A stretch of 64,000 bases of DNA from Nitrospira sp. (GTDB lineage Bacteria > Nitrospirota > Nitrospiria > Nitrospirales > Nitrospiraceae). Positions within the stretch are counted from its first letter, which is position 1. The number at the start of each line of letters is the position of its first letter. The notes beneath the pieces were generated by a model that was not told where the DNA came from, did not search any database, and was given only the letters and a program-made list of their open reading frames with translations. Below are positions 34,229-43,701 of this stretch, in pieces. Position numbers and translations under genes: made by a program. The DNA is taken from assembly GCA_037045225.1 (NCBI GenBank), contig JBAOHZ010000009.1:372001-436000 (forward strand). Direction: 5' to 3'.

Positions 34229-34855
34229 TTACGGCAGCGAGAATGACTGCGGAGTGCGAGGCGTTCCCCCCTGACCTTTTATCTCCGCGGTTCGGCCTCC
34301 GACCACGTAACCCGACTTGACCATCACGGATTCTGCTATCCTCCGTCGCTCCTCTTTAGACGACTGCGAGGTGATACAGGGGAACACGGGTCCAGCCTGA
34401 ATATTCTTACGATGTTTATCTAAGTATTCGTCGAGGGAACAGAGAACGCGAGCTGGGTTCCCTGCGCATACTGAATTAGGTGGCAAGGACCGACTAATCA
34501 CCGACCCAGCACCTACTATTGTACGCGGTCCGATCTCGACACCAGGGAGAATCACTGTTCTCGCTCCAATGTGGCAAGACTCACGTATCCTGACACTACC
34601 GACTCTGGCACCATCAAGAAACTCGTCCATCTGCGCATCATGCGCAAGGATAAGGCATTCTTCTCCAAATCCGCAGTGCGCTCCAATGGATATGAGAAAG
34701 CAGTAATCCGGATCGATCCAGGTGGAAGCCGGAAGCCAGACATCCGCACCGAGGCCCATTCCACGCTGTCTGAGCTTAGCCCAACGACGATCCAATCTTT
34801 TCCGGTCAAACTTCGATTTGATCAGGGCTGCGAAATCTATTAGAAAGTCGATCAC
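34229..34855 (-). CDS. Left-handed beta-helix acyltransferase (hexapeptide repeat)
   Basis: A 208-residue LbH acyltransferase. Hexapeptide repeats run through ISIGAHCGFGEECLI, VRIRESCHIGARTVILPGVEIGPRTIVGAGSVIS, and end with the conserved NSVCAGNPARVL, the CoA-binding loop. The GTG start at 34855 is chosen: GGGAG precedes it by 8 bases and it lies 2 bases after the deacetylase stop. A longer frame to 35098 would overlap that gene by more than 200 bases. It would O- or N-acetylate a sugar. Pairing with the deacetylase gene suggests swapping of acyl groups on one sugar. Confidence 0.8.
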   Translation of the reverse strand: MIDFLIDFAALIKSKFDRKRLDRRWAKLRQRGMGLGADVWLPASTWIDPDYCFLISIGAHCGFGEECLILAHDAQMDEFLDGARVGSVRIRESCHIGARTVILPGVEIGPRTIVGAGSVISRSLPPNSVCAGNPARVLCSLDEYLDKHRKNIQAGPVFPCITSQSSKEERRRIAESVMVKSGYVVGGRTAEIKGQGGTPRTPQSFSLP

Positions 34856-34857
34856 GC

Positions 34858-35910
34858 TCAACACTCCCTGCGCGCTTTCTGCTTCAATCGTTCTATCCCG
34901 GACACATACTGCACTAGGCGAGGCAGCGTTTCCGGAAACCCGAAACGCCTTATCTTGTATGGACCAGCACATTCCCGAGCCAGTAAGTCGGGATCTGCAA
35001 AACCGGGTTCTCCAACCACGGCTCCAATCAATCCTGCATTCTTCAGAATGTCTGTTTCCCGCGTCCCAAAATCTCCCCAGCCTCCATTTGGATAGCAAAA
35101 AATAGGCACCGGGCTATTCAGTTCCTCCCGAACTCGCTTCCATGATTCCATGATCTCATCTTTGGCTTGTACGTCGGTCGTCCTGCTAAGGATTGGATGA
35201 GTCACCGTATGAGGGCCAAAGGTCATTCCGATCCGTTCACAATCTCTTGCTTGGTCCCAGGTCATCGGAGAAAATATCTCTGGGGGGACATCAGGAACCA
35301 ATACTTCCCCCTCAACTGCTAAACTAGCAATAGCAAGATGTTTATCGGAATCTGATACCAACTTACACTTTGCAGTGAAGTCTGCTTGTGCACAGATGCG
35401 ATCCGCCATGGAGTCCCAGTGGTAGTCAATCAAACGGTCGGCCAGCCGTACACGGATAGCGTGTCGTCTGGTGGAGGCGAATATGAACTCAATTTTATCC
35501 CACCAGAACCAGAGCTTGCCGTCGACAAACCCTGTAGCGAGGAACGTCGTCACAGGGCAGTCATAATCGGCGAAGACCTTTGCTGCAACCTCGGCCTGAT
35601 CAACATATCCATCGTCGATCGTAAAAGCCACTGCACCTCGGAGTGGGGTGCCGCCTTGCATCATGCTCTCTATCACAGAAGCCAGTGAACGCAGATCGTA
35701 CTTGCGTTTCCGAAGAAACTCCAGACCGTTGCGAAGATGCTCTACATCAAACCCTTCGATTCCTCGCCCCATGTGGCGAAATCGATGCAGCATGAATACC
35801 GTCGCACAATTTCGCTGCACCAGGCGACTCAATTTGTCCACACCAGGAAACGTGAGCAAATGATAGTAGAGATTTCTCGCCCAACTCATTTCAGTCGTTG
35901 CCCCTTCCAT
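34858..35910 (-). CDS. NodB-type polysaccharide deacetylase
   Basis: A 350-residue CE4-like protein. Motifs: AVAFTIDDGYVDQAE (metal and base Asp), FGPHTVTHPILS (H-x3-H) and FCYPNGGWGDFG. The fold resembles the other deacetylase in this cluster (28946-30004) but identity looks low. There is no signal peptide. Start codons ATG 35910 and ATG 35889 are both possible; neither has an ideal ribosome-binding site. It is followed after 2 bases by the beta-helix acyltransferase start, so the two are coupled. Confidence 0.83.
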   Translation of the reverse strand: MEGATTEMSWARNLYYHLLTFPGVDKLSRLVQRNCATVFMLHRFRHMGRGIEGFDVEHLRNGLEFLRKRKYDLRSLASVIESMMQGGTPLRGAVAFTIDDGYVDQAEVAAKVFADYDCPVTTFLATGFVDGKLWFWWDKIEFIFASTRRHAIRVRLADRLIDYHWDSMADRICAQADFTAKCKLVSDSDKHLAIASLAVEGEVLVPDVPPEIFSPMTWDQARDCERIGMTFGPHTVTHPILSRTTDVQAKDEIMESWKRVREELNSPVPIFCYPNGGWGDFGTRETDILKNAGLIGAVVGEPGFADPDLLARECAGPYKIRRFGFPETLPRLVQYVSGIERLKQKARREC

Positions 35911-35972
35911 TCCTCAAGATATCGATATCAACTGACGAAGGCATTTGTGCGTGTCTAGTTGATTCTTTCCCC

Positions 35973-37343
35973 TTACGTACGACCACTCGCCCCATCAAAG
36001 ACCTTCGCCAACTGGCCGGTGAGGTTCTTATAGTCAAACAGCGCTGTCGCATCTTCCGAAGGAGTGACAAACTTGGCAGAATCGAAAATCAGGTCGGTGA
36101 ATAGCTGCTTGATCGCAGGAGCTTGATTTGAGCAACATACGCCCAAGCGATGCCGTTGCACCAAATTGAAAGTAGCCCCCGGATCGCCAATCACCACTAA
36201 TGGACGCCGCGTCGCAATGTACTCATAAATCTTCGCCGGAATCTGCAGCGTTGACCCTGGCTGCATTGTCAGTAACGCATCGGCCCTAGCCATTTGACGC
36301 AAACACTCTTGATGACTGACCGGAGGTTCTCGCAATAGCACTCCATGCTTTTCAAGGCCCTGTGCCATACGCTCACACTCGTCGCTTCTTACATCCCAGG
36401 TCCCAATGAATCGAAGCCTCAGCTGAGCTTTTCGAATTGTCCCCTCCTCTACCAACTCTAACAGAGCGCGCAGCAATTCCACCGGCGTTCTCATCATGTA
36501 CATAGTCCCGAAATGGCACAGCTCTATTCCCACTCGTTGTGAGGCTTGATCACCATCAGGAGTAGCGGGCAATGCGAAATCGTCAGCATGAAAACCATTG
36601 GGAATGGCTACGCACTTGTCCTGAATTTCTGGATATAGCGCCGTAAGATGCGTTCTTAGTTCCGAAGTGTTCGCGATCACAGCCGCAGCTTCTTGGCAAA
36701 TCTGTCGTTCAAGCATTTCGGTTTTTCGAATGAGCTGAGGGGAAATGTAGTGAAAACCTGCATTGCTCGCCCAGGGATCACGAAAATCGACGATGAACGG
36801 CACTCTAAATCGGCGGCCCAGTTTCCGAGCAATGGCTAAACTTGTCCATGGGCTGCCAGTCGCAAACACTAGGTCGGGTTGCTCATCCTTCGCTAAGGAA
36901 CCTACATGTTTGAGCACAGGCTCCATCCATGCGCTTTGCGGATCTGGAAACGCGAACATGCGATCGAGAACAAATCTCTTCAACTGACCGATGTGCCCCG
37001 AATTCTTCAGCTCATTAGTTTTCACGTTAGAGCCATAATTGACTCCAGCAGCGATTGCGTGATTCCCTCTCCTTCCGATACGATCACGAATCAATTTGCG
37101 GAAATGAAGCAACCGATCGAGCGTGCTCGCATAGGGTATCGCCTCCACCTTAATACTCGACGGCAACTTTCCCGAGAGCCGTTCATCGACCGAATGCACC
37201 GGATAGACCGAGTCCGGTGTCGTAGTTACAACATGGGGAGTCCATCCATACGTGCTGAGGTATCGGCAAAAGCCAAGCGGCCGCATCGCTCCTGTTGCGG
37301 CAACCGGCGGAAAATAGTAGGCGACAATGAGGACGCGCTTCAC
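35973..37343 (-). CDS. GT4-like glycosyltransferase
   Basis: A 456-residue GT-B enzyme with a long acceptor domain (MKRVLIVAYYFPPVAATGAM, then DLVFATGSPWTSLAIARKLG). The donor domain contains VAIPNGFHADDF and ELCHFGTMYMMRTPVELLRA. The second conserved motif is reduced to LTMQPGSTLQIPAKIYEYIATRRPLV, with the E-x7-E pattern partly kept. This architecture is that of the WcaI/FnlC-like group common in EPS loci. Sugar specificity is unknown. Confidence 0.8.
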   Translation of the reverse strand: MKRVLIVAYYFPPVAATGAMRPLGFCRYLSTYGWTPHVVTTTPDSVYPVHSVDERLSGKLPSSIKVEAIPYASTLDRLLHFRKLIRDRIGRRGNHAIAAGVNYGSNVKTNELKNSGHIGQLKRFVLDRMFAFPDPQSAWMEPVLKHVGSLAKDEQPDLVFATGSPWTSLAIARKLGRRFRVPFIVDFRDPWASNAGFHYISPQLIRKTEMLERQICQEAAAVIANTSELRTHLTALYPEIQDKCVAIPNGFHADDFALPATPDGDQASQRVGIELCHFGTMYMMRTPVELLRALLELVEEGTIRKAQLRLRFIGTWDVRSDECERMAQGLEKHGVLLREPPVSHQECLRQMARADALLTMQPGSTLQIPAKIYEYIATRRPLVVIGDPGATFNLVQRHRLGVCCSNQAPAIKQLFTDLIFDSAKFVTPSEDATALFDYKNLTGQLAKVFDGASGRT

Positions 37344-37511
37344 AGGTTCACCATCGATTCCGTGGCACCTCGATGCCTTCCATGCATACTAGGCAACCCG
37401 CTAAATACGACATTGATCAGGGGCAAATGGATGTTACTTTCAATAATGTGGCCGGCACACACGAAAGAAACCACCAGGGTGCAGCAGCGGAAAGCCGCTC
37501 CAGACTATTCA

Positions 37512-39407
37512 TCACGCAGCAAGACCAAGGTCTTGGCCCACGAGCTCCGACAAGATCTCAAATTCCGCAACGTGGAATAACCTGTTGGCCAAATCTACTT
37601 CACCTCTGCGATGACGCTCCAGATCGTTGATTAGGGCACCCGCGTTATAGATGCCTCGTTCGCGAACCGCCTGACTCCCCAGAATATCGCGGAGAGGCTC
37701 GTAGAGATCATGTGCAAACCATTTTTTGCTCGCGGTAGGAAACCCCATCTTATCCACACGCGCTCGCACAGACTCCGGGATCCGTCCCCTCATGCCTTCT
37801 CGAAGCACATATTTATTCCACGGTCCACGCACCTTCCAGTCGTCGGGAAGTGCTGAGACAAACGACACCAACCGATAATCTAAAAAGGGAAGGCGCGCTT
37901 CGACCGAATGGGCCATGGAATTGCGATCCTCAATCCGCAGGTACAAGGGCAACGGGGCAGAGACTACCGATTGCTTCAACGCATGCGACAACGTCATCTC
38001 AACCGGCGAGGGATCTTCATCGATGAAGTACCTGGTGAAGTCCTCAGAAAACCACGGATTCTGGCGAAGCCGTGCCTGGCGACGCGCCTGCGCCCAGGTA
38101 CGGTACGCGCCGACCTTATACATTTCCCAAGAGAACCCGCGCGCTGCGGCTGCAGTGAAACGTTGCCGCGAATTCCCACCATGAGCGGCCGTGTAGGACG
38201 CCACAGCTTGCCAGGCTTCTCGTACCCGTCCCTGTCGAAGAAGCGACACCCAGTAGTCTTGAAAATAGCTGGAATAGCCACCAATGGTCTCATCAGCGCC
38301 CTGCCCATTCAATACGACACGAATCCCGTGAGACGCGGCAAGGCGCATGAGTTGATAACCTACTAACGCCGTCATCGTATGCACCGGCTCATCTTGAAAC
38401 CAGAGCAATCGGCGCAGATCGCTCCATAGCTCGGCCGGGCTGGTTCCCAGCTGCCGGAGCTGAGCATGGGTTTGAGCCAACGTATCGGCAATATACTTCG
38501 ATTCGTCGAACTCCTTGGCCATGTAGCAAAAGGCCTGGAGAGATTCAGACGTACTACTGCCCGCCTCACCTCGCTGCCTGGCTGCGGCGCAAATGATCGC
38601 GGTCGAATCAAGTCCTCCCGACAAGCAGACGCCTACCGGAACATCACTTCGCATCCGAATTCGAACGGCGTCTTCGAACAAATTGGCAAACGTTGTCGCA
38701 GGGTCCTCGGATACACTTTGCGGTAACCCATCCAGGGACCAGAAAAACCATTGATGCCACGTACCATCGAGTGTCAGCTCAAACCCGCTCCCTGGAGGAA
38801 TTTGCTCAATCCCTTCGTAAAACGTTTCGACCTGACTGTCCAGACGTCCATCCAAGAGAAACCTGGAAGCAGTGCGCCAATTGATCTCACCGCGCCGGTA
38901 TCCAGATGCTCGTAACGCCTTGATCTCTGAGGCGAACTGCATCACGTCTGAAGTACGGCTGTAATATAGCGGCTTGACGCCAAATCGATCGCGCGAGCCA
39001 AACAGCCGCCGATGCTGGCGATCATAGATCACAAATGCCCACATGCCATTAAGTCTAGACAGACACTCGCGACCCCACTGACGGTAGGCCGCAAGCAGCA
39101 CCTCGCTGTCCCCGCTTGACCGAAACTGGTACCCCAATTGCCGAAGTTCGGACCGCAATTCGACATAGTTAAAGATCTCACCGTTGAAGACCAGCACATA
39201 CCGCTCGTCTTCACTCACCATGGGCTGATGGCCGGCCTCAGACAAATCAAGAATCGAAAGTCGGCGAAATCCCATTCCAACAGCACCATCGACATAGATC
39301 CCACTATCGTCGGGACCTCGGTGCAGTAAGCTCTTGGCCATCCGTTCGATCGCCACGCGCTCTATCGGCTGCCCCTTCAACCCTATGGCAACTGCAATCC
39401 CACACAT
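37512..39407 (-). CDS. asnB: Glutamine-hydrolysing asparagine synthase-like amidotransferase
   Basis: A 631-residue AsnB-type enzyme. Cys 2 (MCGIA) is the glutaminase nucleophile. HRGPDDSG, FNGEIFNYVELR and GDSEVLLAAY complete the Ntn glutaminase domain, and the synthetase domain has the pyrophosphate loop SGGLDSTAI (around residue 260) and NGQGADETIGGY. Such proteins in EPS loci may amidate uronic acids or link amino acids instead of making free asparagine. The context favours a glycan role, but this is inference. A 168-base gap precedes it on the upstream side of the GT4 gene. Confidence 0.88.
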   Translation of the reverse strand: MCGIAVAIGLKGQPIERVAIERMAKSLLHRGPDDSGIYVDGAVGMGFRRLSILDLSEAGHQPMVSEDERYVLVFNGEIFNYVELRSELRQLGYQFRSSGDSEVLLAAYRQWGRECLSRLNGMWAFVIYDRQHRRLFGSRDRFGVKPLYYSRTSDVMQFASEIKALRASGYRRGEINWRTASRFLLDGRLDSQVETFYEGIEQIPPGSGFELTLDGTWHQWFFWSLDGLPQSVSEDPATTFANLFEDAVRIRMRSDVPVGVCLSGGLDSTAIICAAARQRGEAGSSTSESLQAFCYMAKEFDESKYIADTLAQTHAQLRQLGTSPAELWSDLRRLLWFQDEPVHTMTALVGYQLMRLAASHGIRVVLNGQGADETIGGYSSYFQDYWVSLLRQGRVREAWQAVASYTAAHGGNSRQRFTAAAARGFSWEMYKVGAYRTWAQARRQARLRQNPWFSEDFTRYFIDEDPSPVEMTLSHALKQSVVSAPLPLYLRIEDRNSMAHSVEARLPFLDYRLVSFVSALPDDWKVRGPWNKYVLREGMRGRIPESVRARVDKMGFPTASKKWFAHDLYEPLRDILGSQAVRERGIYNAGALINDLERHRRGEVDLANRLFHVAEFEILSELVGQDLGLAA

Positions 39408-39457
39408 AACAACTATCTGAGTCCTTGTTTAACGACGAGGCTCTTCGTGGATGTTCG

Positions 39458-40468
39458 CTACTTCGCGACAACCTGTCGGAAATAGTCTGTCGCTTTCCTG
39501 ATGCCATCCTCCAGTTCGACTTTTGGTTCCCAACCCAAAAGACTCTTGGCTCTCGTAATATCCGGCCGGCGTACTTTCGGATCATCGGCTGGAAGCGGGC
39601 GCTCTTCGATTACGCTCTTAGATCCGGTTAATTTCAAGATAATCTCGGCAATCCCACGAACCGTGAGTTCCCGCGGATTCCCGATATTGACCGGATCATG
39701 AATACTGTCCAGACTTGCGTCGGGCTTTTGCGTGAGGAACTTCGTGCGGTCGGTGCGTTCCGCGACTGACTTGTCAGACTTCACCATCAACAATGCCACG
39801 ATACCACGAACTAAATCATCGACATAGCAAAAGCTACGGGTCTGAGAACCGTCACCAAAAACCGTCAATGGTTTGCCCTGAAGTGCCTGCACGATGAAAT
39901 TCGAGACAACCCGGCCATCTTTCGGCCTCATCCTGGGGCCGTACGTGTTGAAAATTCGCACGATGCGTGTATCAACACCATGATACCGGTGATACGCCAT
40001 CGTCATGGCCTCAGCAAACCGCTTCGCCTCATCATAGACCCCACGCGCGCCAATGGGATTCACGTTCCCCCAATAGGTTTCTGGTTGCGGATTGAGCAAC
40101 GGATCTCCATAGACCTCTGAGGTGCTGGCCAATAGAAAGCGCGCCCCTTTGGCTTTCGCCAACCCAAGTGCCTTGTGTGTCCCCAAAGCCCCCACTTTCA
40201 ATGTAGCAATGGGCATCTCGAGGTAATCTTGCGGACTCGCCGGAGACGCGAAATGCATTACTGCGTCCAACTGTCCATCTACGTGCAGGTAATCACACAC
40301 ATTGTATTTCACAAAACTGAATTTTGGATTTCCGATCAGGTGAGCAATATTCTCAGCCCGTCCGGTAATCAAATTATCCAGCGCAATGACGTCATGCCCC
40401 TGCCCCACCAGCAACTCAGACAAGTGGCTACCAAGAAATCCTGCTCCACCCGTAATCAATATTCGCAT
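39458..40468 (-). CDS. UDP-glucuronate decarboxylase (UDP-xylose synthase)
   Basis: A 336-residue extended SDR. Nucleotide-binding GGAGFLGS (7-14), STSEVYG (115-121) and the catalytic Tyr 145 and Lys 149 in YDEAKR are intact. The segment ETYWGNVNPIGARGVYDEAKR region is diagnostic of UXS enzymes, which convert UDP-glucuronate to UDP-xylose through a 4-keto intermediate. No UDP-glucose dehydrogenase is in the window, so UDP-GlcA must come from elsewhere. It implies a xylose-containing or pentose-containing polymer. Confidence 0.87.
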   Translation of the reverse strand: MRILITGGAGFLGSHLSELLVGQGHDVIALDNLITGRAENIAHLIGNPKFSFVKYNVCDYLHVDGQLDAVMHFASPASPQDYLEMPIATLKVGALGTHKALGLAKAKGARFLLASTSEVYGDPLLNPQPETYWGNVNPIGARGVYDEAKRFAEAMTMAYHRYHGVDTRIVRIFNTYGPRMRPKDGRVVSNFIVQALQGKPLTVFGDGSQTRSFCYVDDLVRGIVALLMVKSDKSVAERTDRTKFLTQKPDASLDSIHDPVNIGNPRELTVRGIAEIILKLTGSKSVIEERPLPADDPKVRRPDITRAKSLLGWEPKVELEDGIRKATDYFRQVVAK

Positions 40469-40504
40469 GAATCAATTCCTCCTTCGTGTTCACTCTGCTA
40501 CCGG

Positions 40505-42349
40505 TTAGTCGAGCTCAAACTCTTTCTTCCAATTCGAATCGTCTCCCAATGGCTTCTGGTCGGCCTTGCACAGCACACAATTCTCAAGGACGAGCACGTC
40601 CATTTCCGTGCGCATAAAACACCGATACGCATCTTCTGGAGTGCTGACGATCGGTTCCCCTCTCACGTTGAAGGACGTATTCACCAGCACCGCGTGTCCG
40701 GTCTTGGCTTCAAAGGCCTTGAGCAAGGCGTAGTACCGTGGATTGGTGTCCTGATGAACGGTTTGAATCCGCGCTGAATAGTCAAGATGAGTTACCGCAG
40801 GAATGTCAGACCGTGGAATATTCAACAATTCAATCCCCCATAATCCATCATGAGTTGAACTCACTGGAAGACGCCGTTTCTCAACGACGGGCGCCACGAG
40901 GAGCATATAGGGGCTGTCGGCATTCAGCTCAAAGTAATCGGATGCTCGTTCACGCAATACTGATGGGGCAAAAGGTCGAAATGATTCCCGATACTTAATC
41001 TTGAGGTTCATCACCGACTGCATATCTCTATTACGGGCATCTCCCAGGATACTACGTCCACCCAATGCCCGCGGCCCGAACTCCATACGTCCTTGCAACC
41101 ACCCCACCACCTTCCCTGCAGCGAGTTCCTCAGCCACACGAGCGTAGAGATGATTCTCATCGAGTCGGATATAGGGGGCGTCTGATTTCTTCAGGTAGGA
41201 TTCAATTTCTTCATTGGTGTGCGAGGGCCCTAAATACGATCCCTTGATACCATCTTTTCCGGGAGTCACCTTGCGTGGCTGTTTCTCATATTGGTGCCAC
41301 GCAGTGAGTGCGGCACCCAATGCCCCACCCGCATCGCCTGCAGCAGGCTGTATCCAGAGCCCCTTGAAGGGGCCTTCCCGAAGGATGCGACCGTTGCCAA
41401 CACAATTCAGAGCGACACCACCGGCCATGCACATATAGTCTACACCGGTCTCTCGATGCAGCGTGCGAGACAGCCGCAGCATGACTTCCTCTGTCACTTC
41501 CTGGACTGAACGGGCCAGATCCATTTCGCGCTGAGTCAGTTTTGATTCCGGCTTACGAGGTGGCCCCCCAAAAACATCATCAAACTTTCCTCCGGTCATC
41601 GTCAGCCCGGTACAATAATTAAAATAGTCCATATTCAGACGAAAGGTTCCGTCCGGCTTGAGATCCAGCAAATGGTCATAGATCGCTTTCACATATTTTG
41701 GCTCACCATAGGGCGCCAGGCCCATCACCTTGTATTCCCCGGAATTCACCTTGAAACCCGTGTAGTACGTGAACGCGGAGTACAACAGCCCGATGGAATG
41801 CGGAAAAGGAATTTCCCAGAGAGGGGTCAGTACATTCCCTTGCCCCAGCCAAGCCGACGTCGTGGCCCATTCCCCAACCCCATCCATACACAGTACCACT
41901 GCCTTTTCATAGGGAGACGGGAAAAATGCTGATGCCGCGTGCGACTCATGATGCTCTGAAAAGAGAATCTGCGGCAATGAAGTCGTTGTCAGATCCGGGG
42001 CATGCATCAAGAATTCCTTCTGAAGCAGGCTCTTTAAGAGCAATTTTTCCTTCAGCCACACCGGCATCGCAGCCACGAAGGATTGGAGACCTCGAGGTGC
42101 AAACGCGAGATAGGTCTCCAACAATCGCTCGAACTTGACCAGCGGCTTATCATAGAAGACCAGATGCCGCACATCCTTGAGCTTAATTTGTCCTGCCTGC
42201 AAGCAGTAGTCGATGGCTCTGTGGGGAAACCCCGGATCATGTTTTTTCCTCGTAAATCGCTCTTCTTGGGCCGCCGCAATAATTTCCCCATCACACACTA
42301 AACACGCAGCGCTATCGTGATAGAAGGCGGAAATACCGAGAATGTTCAT
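40505..42349 (-). CDS. NodU/CmcH-family carbamoyltransferase
   Basis: A 614-residue O-carbamoyltransferase. The N-terminal Kae1-like domain has MNILGISAFYHDSAACLV, the metal-binding SEHHESHAASAFFPSP and LCMDGVGEWAT. The C-terminal YrdC-like domain ends with MEFGPRALGGRSILGDAR and NTSFNVRGEPIV, the carbamoyl-phosphate/adenylate-binding motifs. It transfers a carbamoyl group from carbamoyl phosphate through a carbamoyladenylate onto a hydroxyl. ATG 42349 was chosen by family N-terminus. Its usual companions SxtJ and DUF5989 lie 10 kb downstream. Confidence 0.92.
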   Translation of the reverse strand: MNILGISAFYHDSAACLVCDGEIIAAAQEERFTRKKHDPGFPHRAIDYCLQAGQIKLKDVRHLVFYDKPLVKFERLLETYLAFAPRGLQSFVAAMPVWLKEKLLLKSLLQKEFLMHAPDLTTTSLPQILFSEHHESHAASAFFPSPYEKAVVLCMDGVGEWATTSAWLGQGNVLTPLWEIPFPHSIGLLYSAFTYYTGFKVNSGEYKVMGLAPYGEPKYVKAIYDHLLDLKPDGTFRLNMDYFNYCTGLTMTGGKFDDVFGGPPRKPESKLTQREMDLARSVQEVTEEVMLRLSRTLHRETGVDYMCMAGGVALNCVGNGRILREGPFKGLWIQPAAGDAGGALGAALTAWHQYEKQPRKVTPGKDGIKGSYLGPSHTNEEIESYLKKSDAPYIRLDENHLYARVAEELAAGKVVGWLQGRMEFGPRALGGRSILGDARNRDMQSVMNLKIKYRESFRPFAPSVLRERASDYFELNADSPYMLLVAPVVEKRRLPVSSTHDGLWGIELLNIPRSDIPAVTHLDYSARIQTVHQDTNPRYYALLKAFEAKTGHAVLVNTSFNVRGEPIVSTPEDAYRCFMRTEMDVLVLENCVLCKADQKPLGDDSNWKKEFELD

Positions 42350-42474
42350 CACGACTCTCTGCCAATAGAAGTAGTAGGTCGATACCCCCATCTAGCACCA
42401 TGTCAGCACTCCCGCAGCACATCTTCATAGAGGGACAGGGCTTGCGCCTCAGTCCAGATGCCTAAGCATCAACT

Positions 42475-43638
42475 CTAGTGTGAAACCTGGAATTCCTCTA
42501 TGAATCCCAGATATCGCTCTGCAATTACTTCCCAGTTATACTCGCGACAAGCCCACTCTTTTCCCTGCCTGGCTAGCGTCTCGCGAAACACAACGTCCGA
42601 AGACAACCTCATCAAGCCCGTCGCGAGAGATACCGGATCTTCTGCAGGTACCACGATTCCAGTTGTGCCGTCCTGAACGATCTCCGGTACGCCATCAACA
42701 TTGCTCGCAATGACCGCCTTCCCACAAGCCATCGCCTCCGCAATGACCAACGGCATACCCTCAGCCCGCGACGCCAGGACAAAGGCAAGGCAGGACTTCA
42801 TCAAACTGAGCACCTGCCTATGAGTTTGATTCCCTAACAACTGTAGTTGATCTGATACACCCTGTTCGTGAGCTTGCCGTGTCAGTTTTTCTCGCTCTGG
42901 TCCGTCACCAGCCACAACGAGTTGCAACACCATCCCCCGTTGTTTTGCCTCCCGCAAAGCCGTGATCACAAGGTCGATCCCCTTCCGATGGATCAGATGC
43001 CCCGCAGTGAAGAAATAATTTGGGGGTAGAGTTAGACCTGTCTCACCAGCGGAAACGGCCTCGATGACATCTAGTGGCGCACCGTTCGGAAGTAGCCGAC
43101 GACATCTCAGATGTACGCCTTGCAGCACAGATTCCACTTTCGCCAAGAGTGTTCGAGAGACACCCAACACCAGATCGGCCTGCTCCAGTAGAAACCGGAC
43201 CAATCGCTGCTCTCTGGGATCCCACAGGGACAAGTCATGAGCATCATTGCCCTGATACGTCACAATCAGGGTGCCTCCAAGCACACGGTGCAATACGCCG
43301 AAATAAAACATTGAGGGCAGCGGGTACTGAATTAAAATTGCGTCGAGTCGTTTCCACTTAGCCAACCAGATAAGCTGGACCATTGTAAGCGGGAACCAGA
43401 GACCACACATGATCACAGCACGGATAGGATGCGTTGATGACACCGGGGAGCGGAGGTACATGCCGTAGACAGGAATATCATCCAATGCTTCAATTTGACG
43501 AAGGCGATTTTCTTTATCAGCGACAAAAATGGTTAGATTGTGGCCTTTCTTCTGAAATTCTCCAGCCAGACGAGCGATAACAGTACTAACCCCGCCGGTT
43601 AGGGACGGTCTCCAAGGGGTGACGAGCATAATATTCAT
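42475..43638 (-). CDS. GT4 glycosyltransferase
   Basis: A 387-residue GT-B enzyme. The acceptor domain MNIMLVTPWRPSLTGGVSTV carries the glycine-rich loop. The donor domain has RRLLPNGAPLDVI, FFTAGHLIHRKGIDLVI and ASRAEGMPLVIAEAMACGKAVIAS with the E-x7-E pattern. It is followed at 156 bases by the carbamoyltransferase start. Sugar donor and acceptor are unknown. Confidence 0.83.
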   Translation of the reverse strand: MNIMLVTPWRPSLTGGVSTVIARLAGEFQKKGHNLTIFVADKENRLRQIEALDDIPVYGMYLRSPVSSTHPIRAVIMCGLWFPLTMVQLIWLAKWKRLDAILIQYPLPSMFYFGVLHRVLGGTLIVTYQGNDAHDLSLWDPREQRLVRFLLEQADLVLGVSRTLLAKVESVLQGVHLRCRRLLPNGAPLDVIEAVSAGETGLTLPPNYFFTAGHLIHRKGIDLVITALREAKQRGMVLQLVVAGDGPEREKLTRQAHEQGVSDQLQLLGNQTHRQVLSLMKSCLAFVLASRAEGMPLVIAEAMACGKAVIASNVDGVPEIVQDGTTGIVVPAEDPVSLATGLMRLSSDVVFRETLARQGKEWACREYNWEVIAERYLGFIEEFQVSH

Positions 43639-43701
43639 AGTTCTGGGGGCACCTACTGATACAGACCAATTACCAATGTTCGTAGCTTGGATAGAACTGA
43701 T

